This document shows, in pieces, positions 11,436-20,457 of a stretch of 64,000 bases of DNA. Under the pieces are notes generated by a model. The model was not told the DNA's origin and ran no database searches. It saw only the letters and a program-made list of their open reading frames with translations. Origin of the DNA: Salvia splendens (lineage: Eukaryota > Streptophyta > Magnoliopsida > Lamiales > Lamiaceae); the NCBI RefSeq assembly GCF_004379255.2, contig NC_056042.1, forward strand, positions 31,785,928 through 31,849,927, read 5' to 3'. A program made the translations under genes and the position numbers. How positions within the stretch are numbered: position 1 is the stretch's first letter; the number at the start of each line of letters is the position of its first letter.

Positions 11436-14084
11436 ATGCAAGTATTTGTGAGTTTGTATTGGGGTGGTAGAGTAGTTCAACTACCACATATGGGTATTGG
11501 TTATGAACCACCTCGTCCGAGGAGCTCCATCATATTAAATTCAGGTGTTTCCTATTCTGAATTGGTAGCAATGATCTGTGATGCGATGGGAATAGATATG
11601 AACCAACACACAATTGAATTATTATGGAGACAATGTATAGTCGTTGCTTCCGGTATGAGTTATACATGTTCTCTGATTTGCAATGATGATAGTGTGATGT
11701 TTATGTTCAACAATGCTCAAAATTCAAGTGGGTGTATTGAATTATTTGTTGAGTATTCACCGGTGAGGAGTGCAGAAATCCCACCAGTTGTTGATTATGG
11801 TATTGGAGCATCTGCGAGGTTTGAACAAATGAGTTTTGACTGTGGTATTGGTTCATCTGCGAGGGTGAACCAAATGAGCTTTGATCGTAGTATGAATGAG
11901 CAGCGAGATGTTTTAGATGTTGTAGATGTTGCTGATGTTGGGGTTGGATTGAATGATGAGGTCGATGCTGCAGATGATCTTGCTGAGCCAAGGCCACTAT
12001 CTGAGACAGAGGCAGACCCCGATCTCAGTGATGGTGATGGTGCTGATGATGTCGGTGCTAGTTCTGATGATGAGATAGTACCATGTAAACCTGTTATGCA
12101 AGGTGAACAACCACTTCCGGAATACAATCCTAGTGGGTTTAGATTCTTTCGTGAATTACCAAGTCGTCCTTCTGGAGTATCGGATGATGTGGGTGGTAAT
12201 GAACACAGCCTTTTGTATTGGAATGAGAATGAGCCGCATCGGATTGTGTTGGGAACAAAATTCGATTCCAAGCTACACGTGAAGACTGCTATTACTATGT
12301 GGAGTTTGTGGAATGAAAAACAGTTTAAGGTTGTCGAGAGCAAACTAAGAAGGTGGCATGCTGTATGCAAATTTCCAGCAGGAACGACAGTAACAGGGGC
12401 AGGCATCATCAGCACCACCGACGCTGAAAAGGCGAGGGAATGTAAGTGGGAGGTTTCGGTTACACAAAGGTCGCATGACGATATGTGGGAAGTTAGGAAG
12501 TGGAAGAATCGACATACTTGTATAGGCCATCGTGCTAATAGAGATCATGCTAACTTTTCATCCCCAATGATAGCTCTGTTGATTCGACATCATGTGCGAC
12601 AATGTGCCGATTTCAAGGTCTTCTCCATAATAGCTGATGTTCAAGACAGATTTGGTGTGTTAATCAGTTATAAGAAGGCGTGGTATGCAAAGAGAAAGGC
12701 TATAGAGTTTGTATACGGTGGATGGGAGGAATCGTTTAGGCAGTTGCCAAGCTACATGTTGGAACTCCAGTCACAGAATATGGGCACAATTGTTGAGTGG
12801 AAGCATAACGATCTGTTGAGTCAGAGGCGTACAATGGTGTTCAACTATGTTTTCTGGGCATTTGGGCCTGCAATACATGCGTTCCAGAAGGCCGCACCGG
12901 TGTTAACAGTTGACGGGACTCACCTCCGAGGAAGATTTAAAGGTAAGTTGCTTGTTGCTTGTGGTTTTGATGCTAACAAGACATGCTTGCCTATTGCATA
13001 TGCTGTGGTGGATGAAGAAACCAATGACAGTTGGTCGTGGTTTATGGATCATGTCAGAACTCATGTGGTGAAATACGAGCGGGAGGTGTGCATTATATCA
13101 GATAGGCATAAAGGACTCTTGAATGCAATGGAGTCTGAAATCATGACAAGGGCCCCGCAGATACACCACAAATTTTGTTTGCTTCATGTTAGGGCAAATG
13201 TGTTGAAGAAGCACAAGGGTCCCAATGTGAATGCCATTATATGGAAGTTGGGGGTAAGTTCTCAGGAACGTAAATTTGCCAGAAGACGTCGAGCACTATA
13301 TGATGTCAACAGTGGTGCGGTTCGAATGTTAAATAGGATTACAAAAGAATGTTGGTCACTGTGCTACGATGGTGGACTTAGGTGGGGGGTGGCCACAACA
13401 AACATGTCGGAGTGCTACAATAACGTCTTGAGGGGTGTGAGAGAGTTGCCGATTAGAGCGTTGGTTGATTTGACATTTTGGAGGACGGTGAAATGGTGGG
13501 TGGAGAAGAAGACAACAATCGAACACACCGAAGGTGAATTAACCCCATGGGCGAGGGACAAACTTGCTAAGAATGACTCAAAGGGGCGAAAACATTACAT
13601 CACTGTCATTGACCGAGATGTTGGGAAGTACCATGTCCGAACTCGAGGAAGAATCGTAAAAGGAGTGTCAAAGGGCAACAATGTTCAAATAGTCAGGTAT
13701 TTGGAATCGAGTTGCAGTTGTGGTAAGTGGCAGATGTGGAGAATCCCTTGTTCGCATGCTTGTGCGGTTGCTAGAGACAGAGGTCATGTTATAATGGACC
13801 TCATAGATGAGAAGTACTACCTAGGTACATGGAGATCCCAGTACTATACTCAAGTTTCATTTGATGCACCAAGACACGAAGAGTATTGGGTTGCACCTTC
13901 ATGGAAATTGTGCATCACCCCTCAGCAGTTGATTCCTAGAACGCGTGGCCGCGTTAGAAGAAGGAGGATACTTAATCAAATGGATGTCCATGAGGAAGAT
14001 GAACCGATGGCTCCCCGCCGTTGCAGAAATTGCGGGATAGAGGGGCATGACCGAAGAAATTGCTCAGCCGGTGCCGTTCAGTAA
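11436..14084 (+). CDS. MULE transposase (MURA-like), intact
   Basis: An uninterrupted ORF of 882 residues from the ATG at 11436. The frame is open back to 11319, but that part translates the element's inverted repeat, and the family usually starts just before the VSLYWGG block found here, so the downstream ATG is preferred. Order: N-terminal PB1-like region (1-130), acidic linker (about 170-230), MuDR DNA-binding region (about 290-400), MULE DDE domain with VDGTHLRGRF (Asp near residue 493) and ISDRHKG (Asp near 556), SWIM zinc finger CSCGKWQMWRIPCSHAC (about 760-780), and a C-terminal CCHC knuckle CRNCGIEGHDRRNC (863-876). It would cut and join the element's ends in the nucleus. All key motifs are present, so the element could be autonomous. 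Confidence 0.92.
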   Translation: MQVFVSLYWGGRVVQLPHMGIGYEPPRPRSSIILNSGVSYSELVAMICDAMGIDMNQHTIELLWRQCIVVASGMSYTCSLICNDDSVMFMFNNAQNSSGCIELFVEYSPVRSAEIPPVVDYGIGASARFEQMSFDCGIGSSARVNQMSFDRSMNEQRDVLDVVDVADVGVGLNDEVDAADDLAEPRPLSETEADPDLSDGDGADDVGASSDDEIVPCKPVMQGEQPLPEYNPSGFRFFRELPSRPSGVSDDVGGNEHSLLYWNENEPHRIVLGTKFDSKLHVKTAITMWSLWNEKQFKVVESKLRRWHAVCKFPAGTTVTGAGIISTTDAEKARECKWEVSVTQRSHDDMWEVRKWKNRHTCIGHRANRDHANFSSPMIALLIRHHVRQCADFKVFSIIADVQDRFGVLISYKKAWYAKRKAIEFVYGGWEESFRQLPSYMLELQSQNMGTIVEWKHNDLLSQRRTMVFNYVFWAFGPAIHAFQKAAPVLTVDGTHLRGRFKGKLLVACGFDANKTCLPIAYAVVDEETNDSWSWFMDHVRTHVVKYEREVCIISDRHKGLLNAMESEIMTRAPQIHHKFCLLHVRANVLKKHKGPNVNAIIWKLGVSSQERKFARRRRALYDVNSGAVRMLNRITKECWSLCYDGGLRWGVATTNMSECYNNVLRGVRELPIRALVDLTFWRTVKWWVEKKTTIEHTEGELTPWARDKLAKNDSKGRKHYITVIDRDVGKYHVRTRGRIVKGVSKGNNVQIVRYLESSCSCGKWQMWRIPCSHACAVARDRGHVIMDLIDEKYYLGTWRSQYYTQVSFDAPRHEEYWVAPSWKLCITPQQLIPRTRGRVRRRRILNQMDVHEEDEPMAPRRCRNCGIEGHDRRNCSAGAVQ

Positions 14085-14404
14085 AGTCGTGGTATGTTAT
14101 GTTTATGTATCAACTACTATGTTTATGTATTTGTGTTTGAGGCTGATGTGATACCTATCGTGTATGTGTCAACATATGTGAGATGTTAGTCGACAATTGT
14201 TATGTTTTTTATTTTGACAGTTAGTATGCTTTTTATTACGACAAGTATTTTTAATACCACCACATGCCCGAAACGTGTTTCACCCACTCAAAAATGTTCA
14301 AACATCACAATACGACCACATCGGGCAAAGTGTAACGAAATATGTTTAAACAATTTTTCAAAAATGTTCAAAAATCACAAGTTTCTGGACTCAAGAGTGT
14401 GTTA

Positions 14405-14575
14405 CGTAAATCGCCCGGTGGCGCATAACATTTATGCGTCACCAAGGAACGACGCATAATCGTTATGCGTCACCAAGGAACGACGCATAATGATTATGCG
14501 TCACCAAGGAACGACGCATACTCTTTATGCGTCACTAAGGAACGACGCATAAAAGTTATGCGTCACCGAGTGAAT
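14405..14575. repeat. Tandem hairpin array between the two MULE genes
   Basis: Five tandem units of about 31 bp. Each is a short palindrome, GACGCATAA then 2-4 variable bases then TTATGCGTC, joined by ACCAAGGAAC. The stems are nearly constant and the centres vary. The array lies in the 3' intergenic space between the convergent transposase and mobile-domain genes. The same stem occurs at both ends of the element. Confidence 0.9.
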
Positions 14576-14829
14576 TGAGAAACGAACTGTTGATTCCAGA
14601 AACTTCGCCCGGGCGGACGATTTTGAGGTTATAAAACGCCCGGGCGGGCGATTTTGAGCAATACAATGACGATTTTGATATCAGATTGTGATTTTTGAAC
14701 ATCATATTACCGAAATTGTTCAAAAATTGCACCATTGAAAATATTCTTAAACCAACCTGTTTCATCACATCAAAAATTGTTCAAAAAACAACTTACGAAC
14801 ATTCCGAAAGAACGAATCACATTCGAAAG

Positions 14830-16079
14830 CTATCTAGATGAAGGCGTGAACTTTGTCGGAGCTTTCCCTTTGTTCTTCCTTGTTGACAATCCCCTTAATA
14901 CATTGTGCATAGCCCTCCCAATCGTACTTGATGAACTCTTCATAGCTGGTCGTGAGGATCCCTCGGACGTTCGTCGGAATATTACTTCGTCTTCTTCTTC
15001 CCCGCCGACTTCTTCTTCTTCCCCGCCCTCTTCTTCTTCTTCTTCCCCGCCCTCTTCTTCCCCCACAGGATCAACAAATTGATAATTTTGAAAGTATGAA
15101 TCACGCCCTGGTTGAGTTGCACCCCAATCAGACCCACCGCCAAAGAACGAATCACATGATGCCCGTGCTCCCCATTGCGAGGGCTCATGGCTTGCACCAC
15201 TCAACTGAGACCATCCTGGGGGATCGTGCTCCGGACTCAAGGGCTCTGGTACCGCATAATCAGGTTGCGGAGGTTGCTGCTGCGACAACCTATGCTGTCG
15301 TGTAATCCCGTGTCCTCCCGTCCGGACACCCGGCAGTCCATGACGAAGAGAAGTTGGTGGGCGTGGCGGCATGACCACATTTCGCCGTTGCGATGTTGGA
15401 TACTCCATCACATCAGTATGGTCCGTCGTACGAAGCGCATCAGCAGCCATTGCACGAATCTGCCGTAATCGAGGGTCTGTGTCGTGTTCAGAGGTCAAAT
15501 GCCATATCCCCTGAATGGTCTCGACCTAGATAGCACAAATACAAAATCATTACAATCAATCTATACAAACTTCAAACTAAATACATTATTATATAAAAAA
15601 ACATAACATACCAATTTCATCATAGAAGATGCTGACTCGTTCATCCCAACCGTTGACTGTGTCACAGGTTGAACTAGGTACGACACTGTTACCTCACAGC
15701 CAGTGAAAACACGACCGTCTGCTCTCAAACCCCACAGGTTTTGCACATCCTGTAAGGTTACGGTTACCTCACCAACTGGAAGGTGGAAACAGTGGGTCTC
15801 AGGCCTCCATCGCTCGATCAATGCAGTTATTAGGTCATTGTCCATCCTTCTTGGCCTTCCACATTCAATCACACCTCTGAACCCCCAAACATCAAGCCAA
15901 TGCATCACATCTTCATGTATTGGCAATGCCCAAACCTTACTCTCCGTCCTACGAACTCTGAACACATTTGTTGTGCCATTCGCCAACAATGAGGCTGAAA
16001 TATGTTCGTTTTGATGAAACAGTACGGATGGATCCTCAGGTCCATAACATAACTGTTGTTCAGAACTTGCAGATGCCAT
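14830..16079 (-). CDS. Plant mobile domain (PMD, MAIN-like) protein carried by the MULE
   Basis: Two exons on the minus strand: 16079-15612 and 15525-14830, with GTATGT donor, TAG acceptor and phase 0, giving 387 residues. Exon 1 holds the start of the plant mobile (aminotransferase-like) domain: the VMHWLDVWGFRGV region, RWRPETHCFHLPVGEVTVTLQDV (residues about 95-120) and LGL-like WGLRADGR. The roughly 200 residues that normally follow are missing, and the sequence passes to a helical joint at the exon boundary and IWHLTSE. Exon 2 is a low-complexity tail with a Gln/Pro stretch, a Glu/Gly run and a basic C-terminus. PMD proteins are known both as host silencing factors (MAIN, MAIL1) and as passengers of MULEs and Ty3 elements. 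A role in transposition or in evading silencing is inference. Confidence 0.75.
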
Positions 16080-16527
16080 CTACTTCAAAACATTCACCCA
16101 ACATATAATAGCATAAGATAACTAAAATTTTCACATTTTTGCACAAGAATATATATATTTTCTGCACTTTGGGTATATAATTTCAATTGAACCACTTACT
16201 TCTACAATTGACCCTAAATTCATGTGAAACACACAAATACGCAACAAAACAACACAAATAAGCAACACACTAACAGTAATCGTCCGTAAATTGAGCAATT
16301 TCATATAAACCCTAACTTTACTAAATTAGGGAAAACCTCCATAACTTCAGCAATTATTGATTTATGTAGCCAAATGGATGAATAATTACCGAAATATGTT
16401 TGGTATTTGGTTGAAATCTGTCGGAAAACGCCTCAAATCGCCGGAAATCGTCGCTGAAATCGCCCCTCCTTCGCTGCTCGCTGCGTCGTCTGTCAATTAC
16501 GAGCATTCTGCCCTCTTAATCCCGATT

Positions 16528-16739
16528 TAACGACGCACAAATAATATACGTCTTTAACAAATGACGCATATATGCTATGCGTCATTAAATAACGACGCAT
16601 AACATATATGCGTCGTTTATCGACGCATAATCTGTATGCGTGTTTATTAAAGACGCATATTATTTGTGCGTCTTTCAGTAAAGACGCATAACATTTGTGC
16701 GTTTCATTAATAGCGACGCACAAATGTCATGCGTCACTC
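16528..16739. repeat. Hairpin array at the right end of the MULE
   Basis: Six to seven diverged copies of the GACGCATAA/TTATGCGTC palindrome with variable centres and TTTATTAA-type spacers, ending at the GAGTGACGC block that pairs with 11350. The left end has one and a half copies (11353-11393). Confidence 0.85.
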
Positions 16740-16927
16740 ACTATGCGGGAATTAATCTATTGCTCTTCATTAAATTGGAAGTAAGTTGACATGCTTTCAC
16801 AAAAGAAGAATTAGTCCGCACAGCGGCGGACATGGGATGTTGCGCCGACGGCACGGACGGCATCCTTCCCCACAATCACCGATGGAGATGCTCTAAATAT
16901 TGTGGTATGTTAGAACACAGCAACAGG

Positions 16928-17074
16928 ATGGAAAATCCCAAGAAAACTCTCGGGCGAAGGAAGATTGAAATAAAAAAAATCCAGAAAAAAAGCAGCCTTC
17001 AAGTTGAATTGGAGCAATTGGTCAAGTCGTTGGAGGATTTTGGGGGAAAGCTTGAAGAAAATTTGAAGAATTAA
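16928..17074 (+). pseudogene. Truncated type I MADS-box gene remnant (AGL62-like)
   Basis: A 48-codon ORF starts with Met-Glu-Asn and passes into GRRKIEIKKIQKKSSLQV, which matches the N-terminal part of a MADS domain, where the usual next residues would be TFSKRR. It jumps instead to ELEQLVKSLEDFGGKLEEN, resembling the C-terminal coiled coil of AGL62-type proteins. The rest of the MADS domain and middle region are absent, so it is an internally deleted copy. It cannot bind DNA as a normal MADS dimer. No intact paralogue is present in the window. It begins 35 bp outside the Harbinger right end. Confidence 0.7.
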
Positions 17075-17857
17075 GCGCCACCATTGTCGCTTCAACAACT
17101 CATCGCAGCAGATACTCATTTTTTTAATCATCAACATTGAATTTTAATCTTGTCTTCTCCAATTGATTATCAGAATTATCACATTTTTGGGAGCCTAATT
17201 ATGTGAATACATTCATCTCCAAAATTAGGGTTTTTACACATGTGATGTTCATAAGAGTACATTTAAAGTTGATGTTGAATTAATTCTCCGTTCAGTTTCT
17301 ATTGTTTTTATGCTTTTGATCCTTTAACAATTGTTGAATAGCTAAAAAAATTGGCGCTTCTCGATCAAAATTGCATAAATCTCCCAAGCTACAACATTTT
17401 TACTACAACTCGATCAAAATAAAATAAAACTGAGTTAATAGATTTGGAATATGTTTATGTAATTAAGGCATGTTTCAAGATGTTTGTATGAAGGCAAGTC
17501 GTTTATATTAAGGAAAATTCCGGAAAGATCTTTACGTAATCTACAAAGTCCAAATTAAATTAGCTAGGTATGAACAAGGGTGGTGATAGTGTTTTAGATT
17601 TTTGATTATGTCATCAAGATTGCAAGCATTTATTGAATTTTGGTGTAAATTTTATAGTATATGGTAAACGTAGAGAAAAAATTCATTGTATTCATGCAAA
17701 ACCTAGCAATAAAAAACTAATTTGTCCAATAATGAAGATCCAAATTTCAAATATTTACTTTATATCATGAAAAGTGTTGACATTATTCTGTTTTACATGA
17801 ATTTAGTCACTGTTGGCGTTAGAAAGTAGTTCTAGACTGACTCTATAGTGCTAAGTA
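17075..17857. other. AT-rich intergenic DNA, no gene seen
   Basis: No coding block was found. The first 300 bp could be 3' flank of the MADS-box remnant. Confidence 0.5.
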
Positions 17858-18045
17858 TTCTTCCCTCTGACCTATTAGAAATGAAACATTTTCATTTTTT
17901 AGGTCGTCCCATTAAAAATTGAACGTTTTCTAAAATGGAAATTACATATCTCTATTTTTATCTCTCTCTTACTTTACTCTTTCTTCAACACTACATAAAA
18001 TCCCGTGCCGTAAATCAAATGTTTCATATTTAATGGGACGGAGGG
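17858..18045. mobile_element. Stowaway (Tc1/mariner) MITE
   Basis: Flanked by TA (17856-17857 and 18046-18047). The left end TTCTTCCCTCTGACC and the right end TTTAATGGGACGGAGGG are the degraded and well-kept forms of the Stowaway terminus CTCCCTCCGTCCCAT. The ATGAAACATTTT block and its inverse AAATGTTTCATATT follow at each end. 188 bp, noncoding. Confidence 0.85.
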
Positions 18046-18468
18046 TACAAAAATAAATTAAGTGCACTTTTTTTTGTGATTTTGAATTTTTTGATTACTA
18101 ATATTTCAAAGTGGATCAATTATATAATCCTTCATACCATCTAGCACTGTACTCAAATCATTTATGAAGGGACGAACAGAGTTTTTTTTTAAAAAAAATT
18201 GTAGTAGAGTATATTTTAATTATGTACTACTATGTATTTTTCATTGTTCTATTTCGGTTTTTAGTTATGTAGATTTAAAATTTCTAATTATGTAATTTTT
18301 GTAGTGATGTATTTTTAGTTGTTTAATGAAATTATTAATAAATAACAAACACGGACAAACCAATAAAATGAAATCAATATCAATATAGGATAAATGATGG
18401 AAAGATACAAAACCAATCAGACGACAATACAAAAAAACAGAGCGATGTGCATATTGATTATATATATC
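18046..18468. other. AT-rich intergenic DNA, 3' flank of the S-protein gene
   Basis: No gene was seen. Presumably it includes the 3' UTR of the minus-strand gene that stops at 18469. Confidence 0.5.
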
Positions 18469-18927
18469 TTATCTGGCAGATTGAGTATCATTAAGCAAGA
18501 AATTGGAGATATTGAAAGAAGGCGGCATGAAGAGCTTCTGCCTCTCCCACCGGCCGATGTCGTTGCGGTAGAGAGAAGGGTGCTTGTCGATGCTCCAGAA
18601 GCACTTGGTGCATCTGGATCGCACCGTGTACACCCAGAAGAAGCCCTGGCTGCCCGGGTGGATGTACATGTAGCACCACCGCATCGGGAAGGCCACGTGC
18701 GTGAAGTTGAACCTGTACGTGCTGTTTGGGGGCAGCTCGTACAGGGAGTCCCCCTTCTCAGTCATCTGGCACATGAACCACACCGGGTTCTCCCCATCGT
18801 TAGCCAGCGTTATTTCCACCTCCGGGAACATGGTTGCCCCTGCCCCCGGGATCGCCGAGCAGAGGATCATCGCCACCACAACCAATGCTGCAGCCGAGGC
18901 CACCCTGGTGTGTCCCGTGGTGGCCAT
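18469..18927 (-). CDS. S-protein homologue (plant self-incompatibility S1 family)
   Basis: An intronless gene for 152 residues. The ATG at 18927 has purine at -3 and G at +4; the in-frame ATG at 18936 has a poor context, so the shorter form is chosen. Residues 1-30 form a signal peptide ending near GAGA. The rest fits the S1/SPH fold: a V.I.LAND start, the WFMCQMTEKGDSLYELPPN block, a hydrophobic FNFTHVAFP strand, MRWCYMYIHPG and a cysteine pair in RCTKCFW, finishing with S.YRND. The family comprises small secreted proteins; poppy S1 triggers self-pollen rejection, but most homologues have no known role. Length is typical. Function here is unknown. Confidence 0.75.
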   Translation of the reverse strand: MATTGHTRVASAAALVVVAMILCSAIPGAGATMFPEVEITLANDGENPVWFMCQMTEKGDSLYELPPNSTYRFNFTHVAFPMRWCYMYIHPGSQGFFWVYTVRSRCTKCFWSIDKHPSLYRNDIGRWERQKLFMPPSFNISNFLLNDTQSAR

Positions 18928-19060
18928 AACATGCAAGGGATGGGTGAGGGATACTGCTTTTTTGGGAGGAGGGAATAAGTATAGACTTATTGATTGTCTC
19001 TACTATATGGAAAATGAAGGGCTTCTCCTGTTTTTCCCTTTTTGTGTGGCTGAGACACAT

Positions 19061-19070
19061 TATATATTTT
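19061..19070 (-). promoter_or_regulatory. Candidate TATA box of the S-protein homologue gene
   Basis: On the minus strand it reads CTAAAAATATATAATG, about 135 bp upstream of the chosen ATG at 18927. Placement is normal for a plant gene with a short 5' UTR. Confidence 0.45.
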
Positions 19071-19227
19071 TAGAATGTGTGTTATGAGAATAAAGCAGAG
19101 GATTCACAACATCCACCAGACTAACTAGTTATAATACTCTCAAATAAAATATTAATGCATTATAAATTAGGCATATCACATTGTATCATTTTCAGGAATG
19201 GAGCACAAAAAAGAAGATTAGACAAAC

Positions 19228-19951
19228 CTGATTAACTCTCTGATGCACATTGGAAGATGGAGATTGCTTTAAGAACTCCCACCAAAACTGCGATAGCCCC
19301 TTGGCAAAATTCTGGAGGATAAATAGATGACAAGAATATATCAATAGAAATTGGAATACTAATGTACTACTATCTGCTTACTGCATACAATCAAATCAAC
19401 GAAACGAAAGCTCAACATATATCGGGAAAAAGTTTATTGTCCATAACTCAAGAAAAGCCTCGACTACGCAGTTTCCAGAGAAGACGTATAATTTTCAAAG
19501 AAGAAGCTGGTGCAACAGAAGATCTAATATAATACTAGTAAATCTTCACAAGATGAGAGATGCGAATGAGATTAAGATAGTAATGGTGTAGAAGCAATGA
19601 AGCATTGCTCATTTTCTGAACCTAAAAACATATATCATCACAGTACATAAACAACATGGCAAAGGGGACACTTTGGTTCTTACTCATCAAAACTTCTATC
19701 TTAATGTCACCTACATGGTGACACAATTTGTGATTCTCTGATTCATCTCTTTTAGCCACATTTGAATCTAATAGGTGCATTTATGTGTTTAAATGTGTGT
19801 TTTTTGATAGTGGAACTGTGGAAGCATAGATAGAACCTATCACAAATTGGATGTCCAGGAAAATCAAATCAGCAACTGTGAAGTATTCATAGACAAGTTA
19901 TACCTCGAGAATTCCTTGTCCCGTTATGAAATCGGAAGCAAAGCCAGGCAT
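19228..19951 (-). CDS. Possible small spliced gene, divergent from NHD1 (partial)
   Basis: Two minus-strand blocks fit as exons: 19951-19904 (ATG, 16 codons, GAG|GTATAAC donor) and 19311-19228 (CCTCCAG acceptor, 28 open codons, CAG|GTTTGT donor), joined in phase 0. The peptide starts MPGFASDFITGQGILE and continues NFAKGLSQFWWEFLKQ. Upstream, TTGCAG and TTTTTCAG acceptor-like sites around 20000-20120 suggest spliced 5' UTR exons running from a start near 20250. If the last intron is retained, the frame stops at 19192 after 55 codons. I do not recognise the product. It could be a noncoding divergent transcript of the NHD1 promoter. Confidence 0.3.
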
Positions 19952-20261
19952 CTAAACCATTGCTTCTGCTCACATCTAACTGCAACTAATTTTCAAGTGT
20001 TAGCAGTTTCTCGGTAAAATTGATTTTCAATCACTGGAAAAAGAAGGATTAACAATCACCATAGCTCCAAATTACTCATACCCGAGGTAAAGCTTAGCTG
20101 ATTCGAAGCAAAATCACTCTGAAAAATAAGCCAATTAAAAATTCTCACAGAGAGAAGATCCAGCAGCAAACGGGAAACGATCAGAGGTATTGATATCCAG
20201 CAGCAAGCGCGGCCATTGATATCGAAATGGAGAAGATATAATAAAAGAGGAAGAGAAACCA

Positions 20262-20267
20262 CGTGTC
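20262..20267. promoter_or_regulatory. G-box in the divergent promoter
   Basis: CACGTG core within AACCACGTGTC, about 190 bp upstream of the NHD1 ATG and just upstream of the possible divergent transcript. G-boxes bind bHLH and bZIP factors and are common in light- or ABA-responsive promoters; no function is shown here. Confidence 0.35.
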
Positions 20268-20283
20268 TTACATAAATTTATCA

Positions 20284-20371
20284 CACGATTTCAGTAAGCA
20301 CGCTTTTAGCTGAAAATGTCCTCTTCTCACGATTTCAGTAAGCACGCTTTTAGCTGAAAATGTCCTCTTCT
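20284..20371 (+). repeat. 44-bp tandem duplication in the NHD1 5' region
   Basis: Two perfect copies (20284-20327 and 20328-20371) starting CACGATTTCAGTAAGCACGC and ending TGTCCTCTTCT, followed by a CT microsatellite. They lie 90-170 bp upstream of the NHD1 ATG, so in the promoter or 5' UTR. Perfect identity suggests a recent event or a collapse/expansion artefact. Confidence 0.9.
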
Positions 20372-20457
20372 CTCTCTCTCTCTAAACCATTTCACTCCAC
20401 TCACTCTCTGCTTCTTCAACTTCCAATCCGTTTGCTGGCAAAAGCGCTCATACAGTA

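Larger units (their letters stand above)
11272..16817. mobile_element. Mutator-like element (MULE) with two convergent genes
   Basis: Bounded by a perfect 9-bp direct repeat GCACAGCGG (11263-11271 and 16818-16826), the target duplication length of Mutator elements. The terminal inverted repeats begin GAGCTCTTTCTTCTTTTGTG (left) and GGACTAATTCTTCTTTTGTG (right, read inward). Similarity continues inward with indels for about 120 bp through GAGTGACGCAT at 11350 and its mate at 16739. Length is 5,546 bp. It carries an intact MURA-type transposase gene on the plus strand, a plant-mobile-domain gene on the minus strand, and hairpin arrays between and outside them. It is inserted in a Harbinger element. 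Confidence 0.9.
9295..16893 (-). mobile_element. PIF/Harbinger element interrupted by a Mutator-like element
   Basis: The left end TAGCATCCACATCCATG follows TAA (9292-9294). The right end, read inward, is GAGCATCTCCATCGGTG, bounded by TAA at 16894-16896. The matching ends and TAA duplication show that 9295-11271 and 16827-16893 are halves of one roughly 2.04-kb Harbinger element split by the MULE at 11272-16817. Its size without the insert matches the first Harbinger element of the window. The transposase gene is on the minus strand and is broken. Confidence 0.75.

Noticed and set aside
14952..15305. Plus-strand ORFs across the PMD gene second exon
   Set aside because: Antisense shadows of the Glu/Gly-rich exon.
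14405..16739. CRISPR-like look of regularly spaced hairpins
   Set aside because: Plant nuclear DNA with a 31-bp period, palindromic units, no spacer-length constancy and no cas genes; they belong to the MULE.
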